From assembly GCA_027449805.1 (NCBI GenBank), contig DAIDKY010000033.1, positions 1 through 8,345 of the forward strand: a stretch of DNA of 8,345 nt. Reading direction: 5' to 3'. Position 1 is the stretch's first letter; each line of letters opens with the position of its first letter. Made by a program: the position numbers and the translations under genes. The notes under the pieces were generated by a model, which was not told the DNA's origin, searched no databases, and saw only the letters and a list, made by a program, of their open reading frames with translations. Positions 1-5,385 of this stretch are shown here, in pieces. The stretch is from a bacterium. Lineage in GTDB: Bacteria > Patescibacteriota > Saccharimonadia > UBA4664.

Positions 1-2
1 CG

Positions 3-860
3 GTGCAGATCATCGGTCTCATTGCCGCCTTCGTTGTGGCGACCGGTCTCTTCTTGGTGACAGAGTCGAAAGCGGCCGAGCCGATCATCCCGCTAAAACT
101 CTTTCATAACGATATCTTCACCGTTTCGGTTCTACTTTCGTTCGTGAGCGGAATCGTAATGTTCGGCGCCATTCTCTATCTGCCCCAATACCAGCAGATT
201 GTGCGTGGCTACTCGGCGACCAAGTCAGGGCTACTGATGCTGCCATTGGTGGCGGGTCTGTTTATGGCCTCGATCGTATCCGGGCGTTTAATCTCCAAGA
301 TCGGACGTTATCGTATTTTCCCGATCATAGGTACACTGCTTTTAATTGTTGGTATCTGGCTGATGAGCCACGTTACCGTGACGACGAGCCAGTTAACGCT
401 CTCGCTTTGGATGATTGTCCTGGGCAGTGGTTTGGGATTGTTTATGCAGGTACCGACGCTGGCCGTTCAAAACGCGGTTGAGCGTGTCTACCTTGGTACG
501 GCGACGGCGGCCACGACTTTCTTCCGCAGCATCGGCAGTTCATTGGGAGCCGCTTTCTTTGGTGCGATTCTGGTTAGCCGCCTAAAGGTACATATTTCGG
601 CGGCGCTTCCGGCTACCCCGGTAGATCAGCATATCGGTGCAGTTGTACAATCGAGCGTGTCGAAGCTCGGCTTACTGCCGCCGTTTATTCGCGAGGCTAT
701 ACTCGGTGCTTTTGCCGCCTCGTTCCGGGACGTATTCTTGATCGGAATTCCGTTTGCGGTAATCGCCTTTATCATAGCTCTGTTCCTCCGCAATGCTCCA
801 CTCGATGATAACGCCCGCGGTATTGCCCAGGGCGAGGGATTTGAGAAGGCCAAAGCATGA
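3..860 (+). CDS. MFS multidrug exporter, DHA2 (EmrB/QacA) type, C-terminal part only
   Basis: This is the C-terminal part of a proton-driven exporter of the major facilitator superfamily. The frame is open to the left edge of the window, so the GTG at position 3 is only the first complete codon and not a start. The visible 285 residues hold about seven hydrophobic helices (roughly residues 4-20, 39-60, 74-94, 104-121, 132-152, 176-192 and 243-263), which would fit helices 8-14 of a 14-helix DHA2 protein. A motif-A-like loop, GRLISKIGRYR, lies at 94-104. The segment AEPIIPLKLFHNDIF and the LYLPQYQQ...G(Y/W)SA pattern are typical of EmrB/QacA-family transporters. The charged C-terminal tail should be cytoplasmic. 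The stop overlaps the ATG of the ABC ATPase gene by 4 bases, so the two are probably translationally coupled. The family is clear, but the substrate cannot be told from sequence. Confidence 0.88.
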   Translation: MQIIGLIAAFVVATGLFLVTESKAAEPIIPLKLFHNDIFTVSVLLSFVSGIVMFGAILYLPQYQQIVRGYSATKSGLLMLPLVAGLFMASIVSGRLISKIGRYRIFPIIGTLLLIVGIWLMSHVTVTTSQLTLSLWMIVLGSGLGLFMQVPTLAVQNAVERVYLGTATAATTFFRSIGSSLGAAFFGAILVSRLKVHISAALPATPVDQHIGAVVQSSVSKLGLLPPFIREAILGAFAASFRDVFLIGIPFAVIAFIIALFLRNAPLDDNARGIAQGEGFEKAKA

Positions 861-1585
861 CGATAACTACCGATTCTGCTAAGGTAAAGGCAATGGCAGC
901 TACTACCAATATCATCGCTTCTGAGCGCGTTACCAAGACATATGGTAAGGGTGAAAACCGTTTTACCGCCCTGGATAATGTTAGTTTTAAAGTCAAAGCC
1001 GGCGAGTCGGTGGCGATCATTGGCAAGAGCGGTTCCGGTAAGTCTACGCTGATGCACCTGTTGGCACTAATGGACAAACCGACTTCCGGCACGATAATGA
1101 TCGAAGGTAATGACGCTGGACAATTGAGCGGATCGAAGCTCGACAAACTGCGTAATCAAACCTTTGGTTTCGTCTTTCAGCAGTTCTTTCTTAATGGCAA
1201 CGCTAGCGTGCTCGAGAACGTAATTTTACCGCTCAAGATCGCCGGCGTGGGCAGCCGTGCCCGCAAACAACGGGGTATGGAGGTCCTGCGCGACGTTGAA
1301 CTCGAAGATAAGGCCAAGAACAAGGCCAACGACTTGAGCGGCGGGCAGAAGCAACGGGCCGTCATTGCTCGCGCCCTGGTAAATGATCCTCAGATCATCT
1401 TTGCCGACGAGCCGACCGGCAACCTCGACAGTGCCACCGGCAAGAAGGTCGAAGATATTCTCTTTAAGTTAAATCAGGAAAAGGGAATTACGCTTATAAT
1501 CGTGACCCACGATGAGGATCTAGCCAAACGTTGTTCGCGTCGCATTCAGATTAAGGACGGCAAACTGGTAGGGGATAAGCGATGA
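857..1585 (+). CDS. ABC transporter ATP-binding protein, MacB/LolD family
   Basis: This cytoplasmic ATPase subunit should power the FtsX/MacB-type permease encoded directly downstream. All nucleotide-binding motifs are present in the 242 residues: Walker A GKSGSGKS at 56-63, Q-loop glutamine at 108, signature LSGGQ at 160-164, Walker B IIFADE at 180-185, D-loop NLDS at 189-192 and switch histidine 218 in VTHD. The GFVFQQF Q-loop region and the DEPTGNLD stretch are characteristic of the MacB/LolD/FtsE group. The ATG at 857 has a good GAGAAGG ribosome site 7 bases upstream, inside the MFS gene. A second in-frame ATG at 893 also has AAGG upstream and would still leave a complete domain, so the first 12 residues are uncertain. 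The gene overlaps both neighbours by 4 bases. It is intact, and its substrate is unknown. Confidence 0.93.
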   Translation: MTITTDSAKVKAMAATTNIIASERVTKTYGKGENRFTALDNVSFKVKAGESVAIIGKSGSGKSTLMHLLALMDKPTSGTIMIEGNDAGQLSGSKLDKLRNQTFGFVFQQFFLNGNASVLENVILPLKIAGVGSRARKQRGMEVLRDVELEDKAKNKANDLSGGQKQRAVIARALVNDPQIIFADEPTGNLDSATGKKVEDILFKLNQEKGITLIIVTHDEDLAKRCSRRIQIKDGKLVGDKR

Positions 1586-2871
1586 GACTGATCGATATAC
1601 TCACTACCGCCAGTACCAACATGCTCCGCAGCAAGCTGCGAACCTCGCTTACGATTATTGCAATCTTTGTCGGCGCGTTGACCTTGACGCTGACTAACGG
1701 CATCGGTGCCGGAATCTCAAGTTATGTCGATCGACAGCTTGGTAATCTCGGCGCCAACGATGTTTTGATCGTCCAGGTAGCCGATCAGAACACCGGCATA
1801 AGCAGCGACGCGCCAAAGGCCTATGATCCGAACCGTAAGACAACGACTAGCGGAGCTGGATTCTCGCGAGCGGTTTTGACTCAGGCGGATATTACCAAGA
1901 TCGCTGCTCAGCCGGGTGTCATCAAGGTCCAGCCTGAACAAAGCGTATCGCCAGATTATATCGCTGGACCCAATGGCAGCAAGTATCAAGTTACGGTTTC
2001 GCAGAATATCGGTGCTGCCCACCTCGATCTTGCAGCCGGTAACAATATTAATGATGCTTCAACGCAGAATCAGATCATAATTCCCGTATCTTATGTCTCG
2101 AGTCTTGGTTTCGCTGATGCCGGGGCAGCCGTCGGCAAACCGGTGACTCTTGCCGTGACCGACGCCTTCGGCCTTACCACTCTCCACACCGGGACGATCG
2201 TCGGGGTACAGCAGAAGGGCTTGATCGGCGGGGGCGGCGTGATTATTAACACTAGCTTTAATAATGAGCTCTACAATGCTCAGACAGTGGGCTTACCAAT
2301 CGCTACCAAGCAGCAGTACGCCTATGCCTTGGCATACTTTGACCCTGCTGCTACGACCAGCCAGGTTGACGCGATCAAAGCCGGCCTTAAGTCGGACGGC
2401 TTCACGGCTCAGACCGTCCAGGATACGATCGGCGTCTTTAAGTCGGTCATTAGCGGTATCATCGGCGTTCTCGACGCCTTCGGTATCATTGCACTGCTCG
2501 CGGCCAGTTTTGGCATCGTTAACACTCTGTTAATGTCGGTCCAGGAGCGGACCAAGGAGATCGGCTTGATGAAGGCGATGGGGATGAACTCGCGACGCGT
2601 CTTTATGCTCTTTAGTCTGGAGGCCGTAATGATCGGTTTCTGGGGAAGTCTGATCGGTGTAGTGGTGGCCGAGATCATCGGCCATCTGGCCGACAGTATC
2701 GTTAGCAAGGGTCTCCTCAGCGGCCTACCGGGGTTGCAGCTCTTGGCCTTTCCGGCCGCTAACGTTGCCAAGGTGATGCTTCTGATTATGGGTATCGCTT
2801 TCCTGGCCGGAACCCTGCCTGCCTGGCGGGCCGCCCGACAGAACCCAATCGACGCCTTGCGTTACGAGTAG
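1582..2871 (+). CDS. ABC transporter permease, MacB/FtsX family
   Basis: This 429-residue membrane subunit is the partner of the ATPase just upstream. It has the usual layout of the family. An N-terminal segment begins with the amphipathic stretch TTASTNMLRSKLRTSL and helix 1 at about 22-45. A large extracytoplasmic domain follows at about 46-285 (MacB periplasmic-core-like, rich in G, D, T and N). Three C-terminal helices lie at about 291-318, 343-368 and 395-415. The coupling region ERTKEIGLMKAMGM at 322-335 and the ending PAWRAARQNPIDALRYE are diagnostic of FtsX-domain permeases. The ATG sits in an ATGA overlap with the ATPase gene and is preceded by GGTAGGGG, 7 bases away. Family members export drugs, peptides or lipids, or act as mechanotransmitters. 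No MacA-like adaptor gene is visible here. A non-transport signalling role is possible. Confidence 0.92.
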   Translation: MRLIDILTTASTNMLRSKLRTSLTIIAIFVGALTLTLTNGIGAGISSYVDRQLGNLGANDVLIVQVADQNTGISSDAPKAYDPNRKTTTSGAGFSRAVLTQADITKIAAQPGVIKVQPEQSVSPDYIAGPNGSKYQVTVSQNIGAAHLDLAAGNNINDASTQNQIIIPVSYVSSLGFADAGAAVGKPVTLAVTDAFGLTTLHTGTIVGVQQKGLIGGGGVIINTSFNNELYNAQTVGLPIATKQQYAYALAYFDPAATTSQVDAIKAGLKSDGFTAQTVQDTIGVFKSVISGIIGVLDAFGIIALLAASFGIVNTLLMSVQERTKEIGLMKAMGMNSRRVFMLFSLEAVMIGFWGSLIGVVVAEIIGHLADSIVSKGLLSGLPGLQLLAFPAANVAKVMLLIMGIAFLAGTLPAWRAARQNPIDALRYE

Positions 2872-2878
2872 GAGTACT

Positions 2879-3439
2879 ATGCACGTTATCTCATCGACGC
2901 TTTTAGAACGCCATGACTATAAAATTCCCGACTTCATTGCGACTTCGGTCAAAGAGATCGACTTTAAGGTCCTCTGGCAGCACGGCTTGACGACGGTTCT
3001 AATCGACATTGACAACACTTTGGTATCGTTCGGAGCTCACGAGATCCATTCCCATGCGGCACCGTATTTGGAAGAGGCGCGGAAGCGAGGCTATATTAAA
3101 ACCTTGGCGATTGCTAGTAATAGCCGGCGCGATATCGGGCATATCATCGAAGCCCTTAAACCCGACGCCGTATTCCAGCCGCACGGCTTTAGCTACAAGC
3201 CCTTTCGGAGTTATTTTCAACATGCGCTCAGCGTGCTCAAGGCTCAGCCTGAACAAACGCTGATGATCGGCGATCGTTTGATTCAAGACGTTTGGGGGGC
3301 ACGGCGGTCCGGGATAAAAGCTGTACTTGTAAAACCGTTGGGACGCGATCTTTGGCTCGACAAGTTAATTCTGACTCGTTGGCGGGAGCGCAGGCTCTTA
3401 CGCCGCTACTTGCCGCATCACCGAGAGCATTGGTTCTAG
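2879..3439 (+). CDS. yqeG: YqeG-family HAD IIIA-type phosphatase
   Basis: This 186-residue protein belongs to the haloacid dehalogenase superfamily. Motif I is DIDNTL at 43-48 (nucleophile D43, acid/base D45). Motif II is SNS at 80-82, motif III is YKP with K107, and motif IV is GDRLIQD with D132 and D137. The order, spacing and length match the YqeG/Gep4 family. Yeast Gep4 dephosphorylates phosphatidylglycerol-phosphate, and a lipid-phosphate role here is inference by homology. The C-terminal 22 residues (165-186) are very rich in Arg and His, which could help peripheral membrane contact. The gene starts 7 bases after the permease stop, with AGGAG 4 bases before its ATG, so it is probably the last gene of the exporter transcript. 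Its TAG stop lies inside the -35 box of the next promoter. Confidence 0.85.
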   Translation: MHVISSTLLERHDYKIPDFIATSVKEIDFKVLWQHGLTTVLIDIDNTLVSFGAHEIHSHAAPYLEEARKRGYIKTLAIASNSRRDIGHIIEALKPDAVFQPHGFSYKPFRSYFQHALSVLKAQPEQTLMIGDRLIQDVWGARRSGIKAVLVKPLGRDLWLDKLILTRWRERRLLRRYLPHHREHWF

Positions 3440-3465
3440 ACAGTCAAGTAATTGTGTGATATAAT
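3437..3465 (+). promoter_or_regulatory. Strong sigma-70-type promoter for the RRM gene
   Basis: TAGACA at 3437-3442 (5 of 6 matches to TTGACA) is followed, after exactly 17 bases, by a perfect TATAAT at 3460-3465. The -10 box is extended by TGA at 3457-3459. The -35 box includes the TAG stop of the yqeG-like gene. A start site near 3472 would give a leader of about 74 bases before the RRM ATG. This is the best promoter match in the window. Confidence 0.75.
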
Positions 3466-3494
3466 AAATCTATCTAAAGTCGATTTTGTGTTAC

Positions 3495-3543
3495 AACCTA
3501 ATCTCATTTGGACAATACTATTTACTGATCGGGAGATTAGGTT
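3495..3543 (+). promoter_or_regulatory. Leader hairpin that masks the RRM ribosome binding site
   Basis: AACCTAATCTC at 3495-3505 is a perfect 11-base inverted repeat of GAGATTAGGTT at 3533-3543, with a 27-base loop. The 3' arm runs to 2 bases before the ATG at 3546 and covers the purine-rich ribosome site GGGAGATTAGG (3531-3541). If the stem forms in the mRNA, initiation should be blocked. There is no T-tract after it, so it does not look like a terminator. A temperature-sensitive or protein-controlled translational switch is inferred. Confidence 0.6.
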
Positions 3544-3545
3544 CT

Positions 3546-3824
3546 ATGCAGAAGAATAAACTATTTGTCGGCTCGCTGCCGTACACCATTACAGACGAAG
3601 ACCTCGCAGCTCTGTTTGCCCCAGCCGGCAACGTTGTTAGCGCCAAGGTTATCATGGACCGCGATTCGGGTCGCTCAAAGGGCTTCGGCTTCGTTGAGTT
3701 CGGTACCGACGAAGAGGCTGCCGCCGCCGTCACTCAGTTCCACGGCAAGGCCGTCGAGGGTCGTAACTTGACCGTCAACGTTGCTCGCCCCCAGACCGAC
3801 CGTCCTGCTCGCCCCCGTTACTAA
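3546..3824 (+). CDS. Single-RRM RNA-binding protein
   Basis: This 92-residue protein is almost entirely one RNA recognition motif. RNP2 is LFVGSL at 6-11 and RNP1 is KGFGFVEF at 45-52, with aromatic residues at the usual RNA-contact positions (F7, F47, F49). The beta-alpha-beta-beta-alpha-beta fold ends near residue 80, followed by a short basic, Pro-rich tail (ARPQTDRPARPRY). It resembles the small cyanobacterial Rbp proteins, several of which are cold-induced, and similar proteins in other bacteria. It probably binds single-stranded RNA in the cytoplasm. ATG 3546 was chosen because RNP2 begins five residues later, as in the family. The frame can be extended to a TTG at 3486, but that would translate the leader hairpin. 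The gene has its own promoter, and no terminator was seen after it. Specific RNA targets cannot be inferred. Confidence 0.9.
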   Translation: MQKNKLFVGSLPYTITDEDLAALFAPAGNVVSAKVIMDRDSGRSKGFGFVEFGTDEEAAAAVTQFHGKAVEGRNLTVNVARPQTDRPARPRY

Positions 3825-3845
3825 CATCCACTCGGACTAGTAACG

Positions 3846-3851
3846 TATAAT
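3846..3851 (+). promoter_or_regulatory. -10 box of a probable leaderless promoter for msrA
   Basis: A perfect TATAAT ends 6 bases before the msrA ATG, so transcription should begin at or within a base or two of the A of ATG. A weak -35 candidate, CTAACA at 3821-3826, has a long 19-base spacer. GGGAG at 3852-3856 is only 1 base from the ATG, too close for a normal Shine-Dalgarno site. Confidence 0.5.
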
Positions 3852-3857
3852 GGGAGT

Positions 3858-4403
3858 ATGACTACTACCCAAGAGCCCAAAACCGAAACAGCGACCCTCG
3901 CGGGTGGCTGTTTTTGGTGTCTGGATGCGGCTTATACTCAGCTCAAGGGGGTTAAACGTGTCGTCTCCGGTTACACCGGAGGCAAGCATCCCAATCCGAC
4001 CTATGATCAGGTAGTGACGGGTGTGACCGGCCATGCCGAGGCAGTGCAGATTACCTACGATCCTGCTATCATTACCTATCGAGATCTGCTGGAGGTCTTC
4101 TGGATTCTGCACGATCCGACGAGTCTGAATCGGCAGGGTTACGATGTCGGGACTCAGTATCGCTCGGCCATATTTTATGCCGACAAGGGCCAGCAAGAGA
4201 TAGCTAAAAGCTCGATCGAGCGAGTTGCGCCCCTGTGGCAAAAACCGATCGTGACCGAAGTCGTACCATTGGGGACATTTTATCCGGCTGAGGCATTTCA
4301 TCAGCATTACTTTGCTAAAAATCCGCACCAGGCCTACTGCCAGGTTGTTATTAATCCCAAGCTGACAAAATTACGCCGGCGCTTTAGCGAACGTCTGATA
4401 TGA
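3858..4403 (+). CDS. msrA: Peptide-methionine (S)-S-oxide reductase MsrA
   Basis: This cytoplasmic repair enzyme reduces the S-epimer of methionine sulfoxide in proteins, using thioredoxin- or glutaredoxin-type reductants. The active-site signature GGCFWC is at 16-21 with catalytic Cys18. The GHAEAV segment carries Glu61, the proton donor, and the HDPTSLNRQGYDVGTQYRS block (85-103) is typical of the family. A C-terminal AYCQ places Cys161 where many MsrA proteins keep a resolving cysteine; Cys21 is a further candidate. At 181 residues it is a full-length stand-alone MsrA, not fused to MsrB. The start fits the family N-terminus and lies just after a TATAAT box, pointing to a leaderless message. 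Its TGA stop overlaps the -10 box of the next gene. The glutaredoxin-like protein at 5099 could supply electrons, which is inference. Confidence 0.95.
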   Translation: MTTTQEPKTETATLAGGCFWCLDAAYTQLKGVKRVVSGYTGGKHPNPTYDQVVTGVTGHAEAVQITYDPAIITYRDLLEVFWILHDPTSLNRQGYDVGTQYRSAIFYADKGQQEIAKSSIERVAPLWQKPIVTEVVPLGTFYPAEAFHQHYFAKNPHQAYCQVVINPKLTKLRRRFSERLI

Positions 4404-4404
4404 T
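4396..4404 (+). promoter_or_regulatory. Extended -10 promoter, probably leaderless, for the 57-residue protein
   Basis: TGATATGAT is an extended -10 element (TG-N-TATGAT, -10 hexamer at 4399-4404). The hexamer ends 6 bases before the ATG at 4411 and contains the msrA TGA stop. No -35 box was recognised, which is common for extended -10 promoters. The intervening bases CAAACT hold no ribosome site, so the mRNA is probably leaderless. Confidence 0.45.
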
Positions 4405-4410
4405 CAAACT

Positions 4411-4584
4411 ATGAATACTCGAGCGCTTTACTATATCGGTGCCGGTATCGGCGGCACGATCGGCAGTTTCGTGCCTCTACTATGGGGAGGGAGCGAGCTG
4501 AGCGGCTGGTCGATCGTTCTCAGCGGCGTGGGCGGCATCGCCGGTCTCTGGGTCGCCTACAAGCTCGCGCACAATTACGGCTAG
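4411..4584 (+). CDS. Small two-helix membrane protein, unknown function
   Basis: This ORF of 57 codons begins with ATG at 4411 and ends with TAG at 4582-4584. The product starts MNTRALYYIGAGIGG and has two hydrophobic, Gly-rich segments, about residues 6-25 and 33-49, joined by a short polar turn (GGSELSG). The C-terminus is short and polar (YKLAHNYG). I do not recognise the family. The Gly-rich helices with small residues at regular intervals suggest tight helix packing or self-assembly. Support for its being real comes from the extended -10 box ending 6 bases upstream, codon choice like that of its neighbours, and its filling of what would otherwise be a 276-base gap between msrA and the 107-residue gene. 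There is no ribosome site. The lack of any known domain is the main reason for caution. Confidence 0.68.
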   Translation: MNTRALYYIGAGIGGTIGSFVPLLWGGSELSGWSIVLSGVGGIAGLWVAYKLAHNYG

Positions 4585-4604
4585 ACCCAATGTAGCCCCT
4601 GCTA

Positions 4605-4632
4605 TTGCACTTTGAGTTATTTATGACATAAT
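4605..4632 (+). promoter_or_regulatory. Probable promoter for the 107-residue unknown gene
   Basis: CATAAT at 4627-4632 (5 of 6) is extended by TGA at 4624-4626. TTGCAC at 4605-4610 is a weak -35 box (3 of 6) 16 bases upstream. Transcription from about 4639 would give a leader of about 40 bases carrying the strong AAGGAG site at 4669-4674. Confidence 0.5.
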
Positions 4633-4679
4633 CGTCTCACACCTTACAGGTAGCACCTCGACGTTCAGAAGGAGTAACG

Positions 4680-5003
4680 ATGGTAATCAGTGACGACGTT
4701 AAGATGATGGAACTGCGTCAGCTCGAACGTTCTGTTCGTTCGAAGCCGACCAAACTCGAAAAGATGCACGGTATTGCCAGGCGGGCAGTTCGTTCGGCCA
4801 ATCTCTTCGACGTTATCTCCTCGAGCACTTCGATCGAGTACGACTACATCGTCGCCCAGCTGACGGAGCGTCTCATCAAGGACAAGCCCGTCACCAGAAG
4901 GCATGTCATCAAGATCCTGCGTGAAGCCAACCCGCATCGGTGGCCCTCGGGGCAGTCGGCCCGTCTAGTCGTCGATGGCATCCGTGAAGGACTTCGTCGC
5001 TGA
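4680..5003 (+). CDS. Hypothetical basic protein, 107 residues
   Basis: I do not recognise this protein. It is soluble, with no signal peptide, no hydrophobic helix and no cysteine. It is rich in Lys and Arg along its length, notably RRAVR at 34-38, TRRHVIKILR at 72-81 and the end REGLRR. Predicted character is mostly alpha-helical, with a Pro/Trp break around HRWPSGQ at 86-92. The make-up would suit a small nucleic-acid-binding or ribosome-associated protein, but no helix-turn-helix or other motif is convincing. It has the best ribosome site in the window (AAGGAG, 5 bases from ATG), its own promoter-like sequence and a terminator after it, so it is very probably an expressed single-gene unit. 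It may be a lineage-restricted conserved protein. Confidence 0.82.
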   Translation: MVISDDVKMMELRQLERSVRSKPTKLEKMHGIARRAVRSANLFDVISSSTSIEYDYIVAQLTERLIKDKPVTRRHVIKILREANPHRWPSGQSARLVVDGIREGLRR

Positions 5004-5016
5004 CCACCACAAATAC

Positions 5017-5039
5017 TGACCCATATCTTGGGTCATTTT
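5017..5039 (+). terminator. Rho-independent terminator after the 107-residue gene
   Basis: TGACCCA at 5017-5023 and TGGGTCA at 5029-5035 form a perfect 7-bp stem with a 5-base loop, TATCT. It is followed by TTTT at 5036-5039 and then a T-rich run. It lies 13 bases after the TGA stop and just before the glutaredoxin promoter. The stem is short but well formed. Confidence 0.65.
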
Positions 5040-5059
5040 CTATTTATGCTAGACACGTT

Positions 5060-5068
5060 TGCTATACT
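5060..5068 (+). promoter_or_regulatory. Extended -10 promoter for the glutaredoxin-like gene
   Basis: TGCTATACT is an extended -10 element with hexamer TATACT at 5063-5068 (5 of 6). The -35 position at 17 bases (5040-5045, CTATTT) is a poor match, as tolerated by extended -10 promoters. A start near 5075 gives a leader of about 24 bases that includes GGAG at 5088-5091, 7 bases before the ATG. Confidence 0.5.
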
Positions 5069-5098
5069 TTAATTAGTAAAGAAGAACGGAGAAATCAC

Positions 5099-5353
5099 AT
5101 GGCAACAGACAAGAAGATTAAGATTTATTCAACTGCAACCTGCGTCTTTTGCAAGGCTGAGCGGGCTTTTCTCGATGAGAAGGGGATTAACTACGATGTG
5201 GTTATGGTCGATCAAGATCAGAAACTCGCCGAAGAACTGCTTCGGGAATCGGGCGGTTTGAGCGTACCATTTACGGTCATCAGCGACGGCGACAAGACCG
5301 AGAAGATCCTTGGTTTTGATCAGCCGCGTCTAACGACTGCCCTCGGCCTGTAG
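5099..5353 (+). CDS. Glutaredoxin / NrdH-like thiol-disulfide redox protein
   Basis: This small 84-residue protein has a thioredoxin fold. The redox-active site is CVFC at 15-18, after a first beta-strand IKIYSTA. The cis-proline loop SVPF has Pro57, and a GFD motif follows at 72-74, the order seen in glutaredoxins, NrdH-redoxins and mycoredoxins. It probably passes electrons from thioredoxin reductase or low-molecular-weight thiols to targets such as ribonucleotide reductase or MsrA. Which one cannot be told from sequence, since CVFC is neither the classic CPYC of glutaredoxin nor the CVQC usual in NrdH. The start is set by GGAG 7 bases upstream and by family length. The gene has its own promoter and is followed at once by a -10-like TATAAT for ppa. 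Confidence 0.88.
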   Translation: MATDKKIKIYSTATCVFCKAERAFLDEKGINYDVVMVDQDQKLAEELLRESGGLSVPFTVISDGDKTEKILGFDQPRLTTALGL

Positions 5354-5359
5354 TATAAT
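5354..5359 (+). promoter_or_regulatory. -10 box of a possible promoter for ppa
   Basis: A perfect TATAAT directly follows the TAG stop of the glutaredoxin-like gene. No good -35 box was found at the expected spacing (5331-5336, TAACGA, 2 of 6) and there is no TGN extension. A start near 5366 would leave a 20-base leader with AGGAG at 5371-5375. Readthrough from the upstream gene is equally possible. Confidence 0.4.
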
Positions 5360-5385
5360 CAGATCTAATTAGGAGAAACCAAGAC

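Noticed and set aside
2264..2533. Second + strand open frame inside the permease gene
   Set aside because: Its product is a Ser/Arg-rich, low-complexity out-of-frame reading of the permease, with no start signals.
3486..3521. Second promoter inside the RRM leader (TTGTGT ... TACTAT)
   Set aside because: The spacer would be 24 bases, too long, and the boxes are weak next to TAGACA-17-TATAAT just upstream.
3486..3545. TTG-initiated 20-residue extension of the RRM protein
   Set aside because: It would translate the leader hairpin, has no ribosome site, and RRM proteins of this type start a few residues before RNP2, as from ATG 3546.
3837..4328. Long antisense open frame opposite msrA (163 codons)
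   Set aside because: MsrA in the + frame has every catalytic motif. The antisense product matches nothing and has no start signals. The other minus-strand frames fail in the same way.
5050..5055. TAGACA as a -35 box for the glutaredoxin gene
   Set aside because: It lies only 7 bases from TATACT, and no good -10 box sits 16-18 bases downstream.
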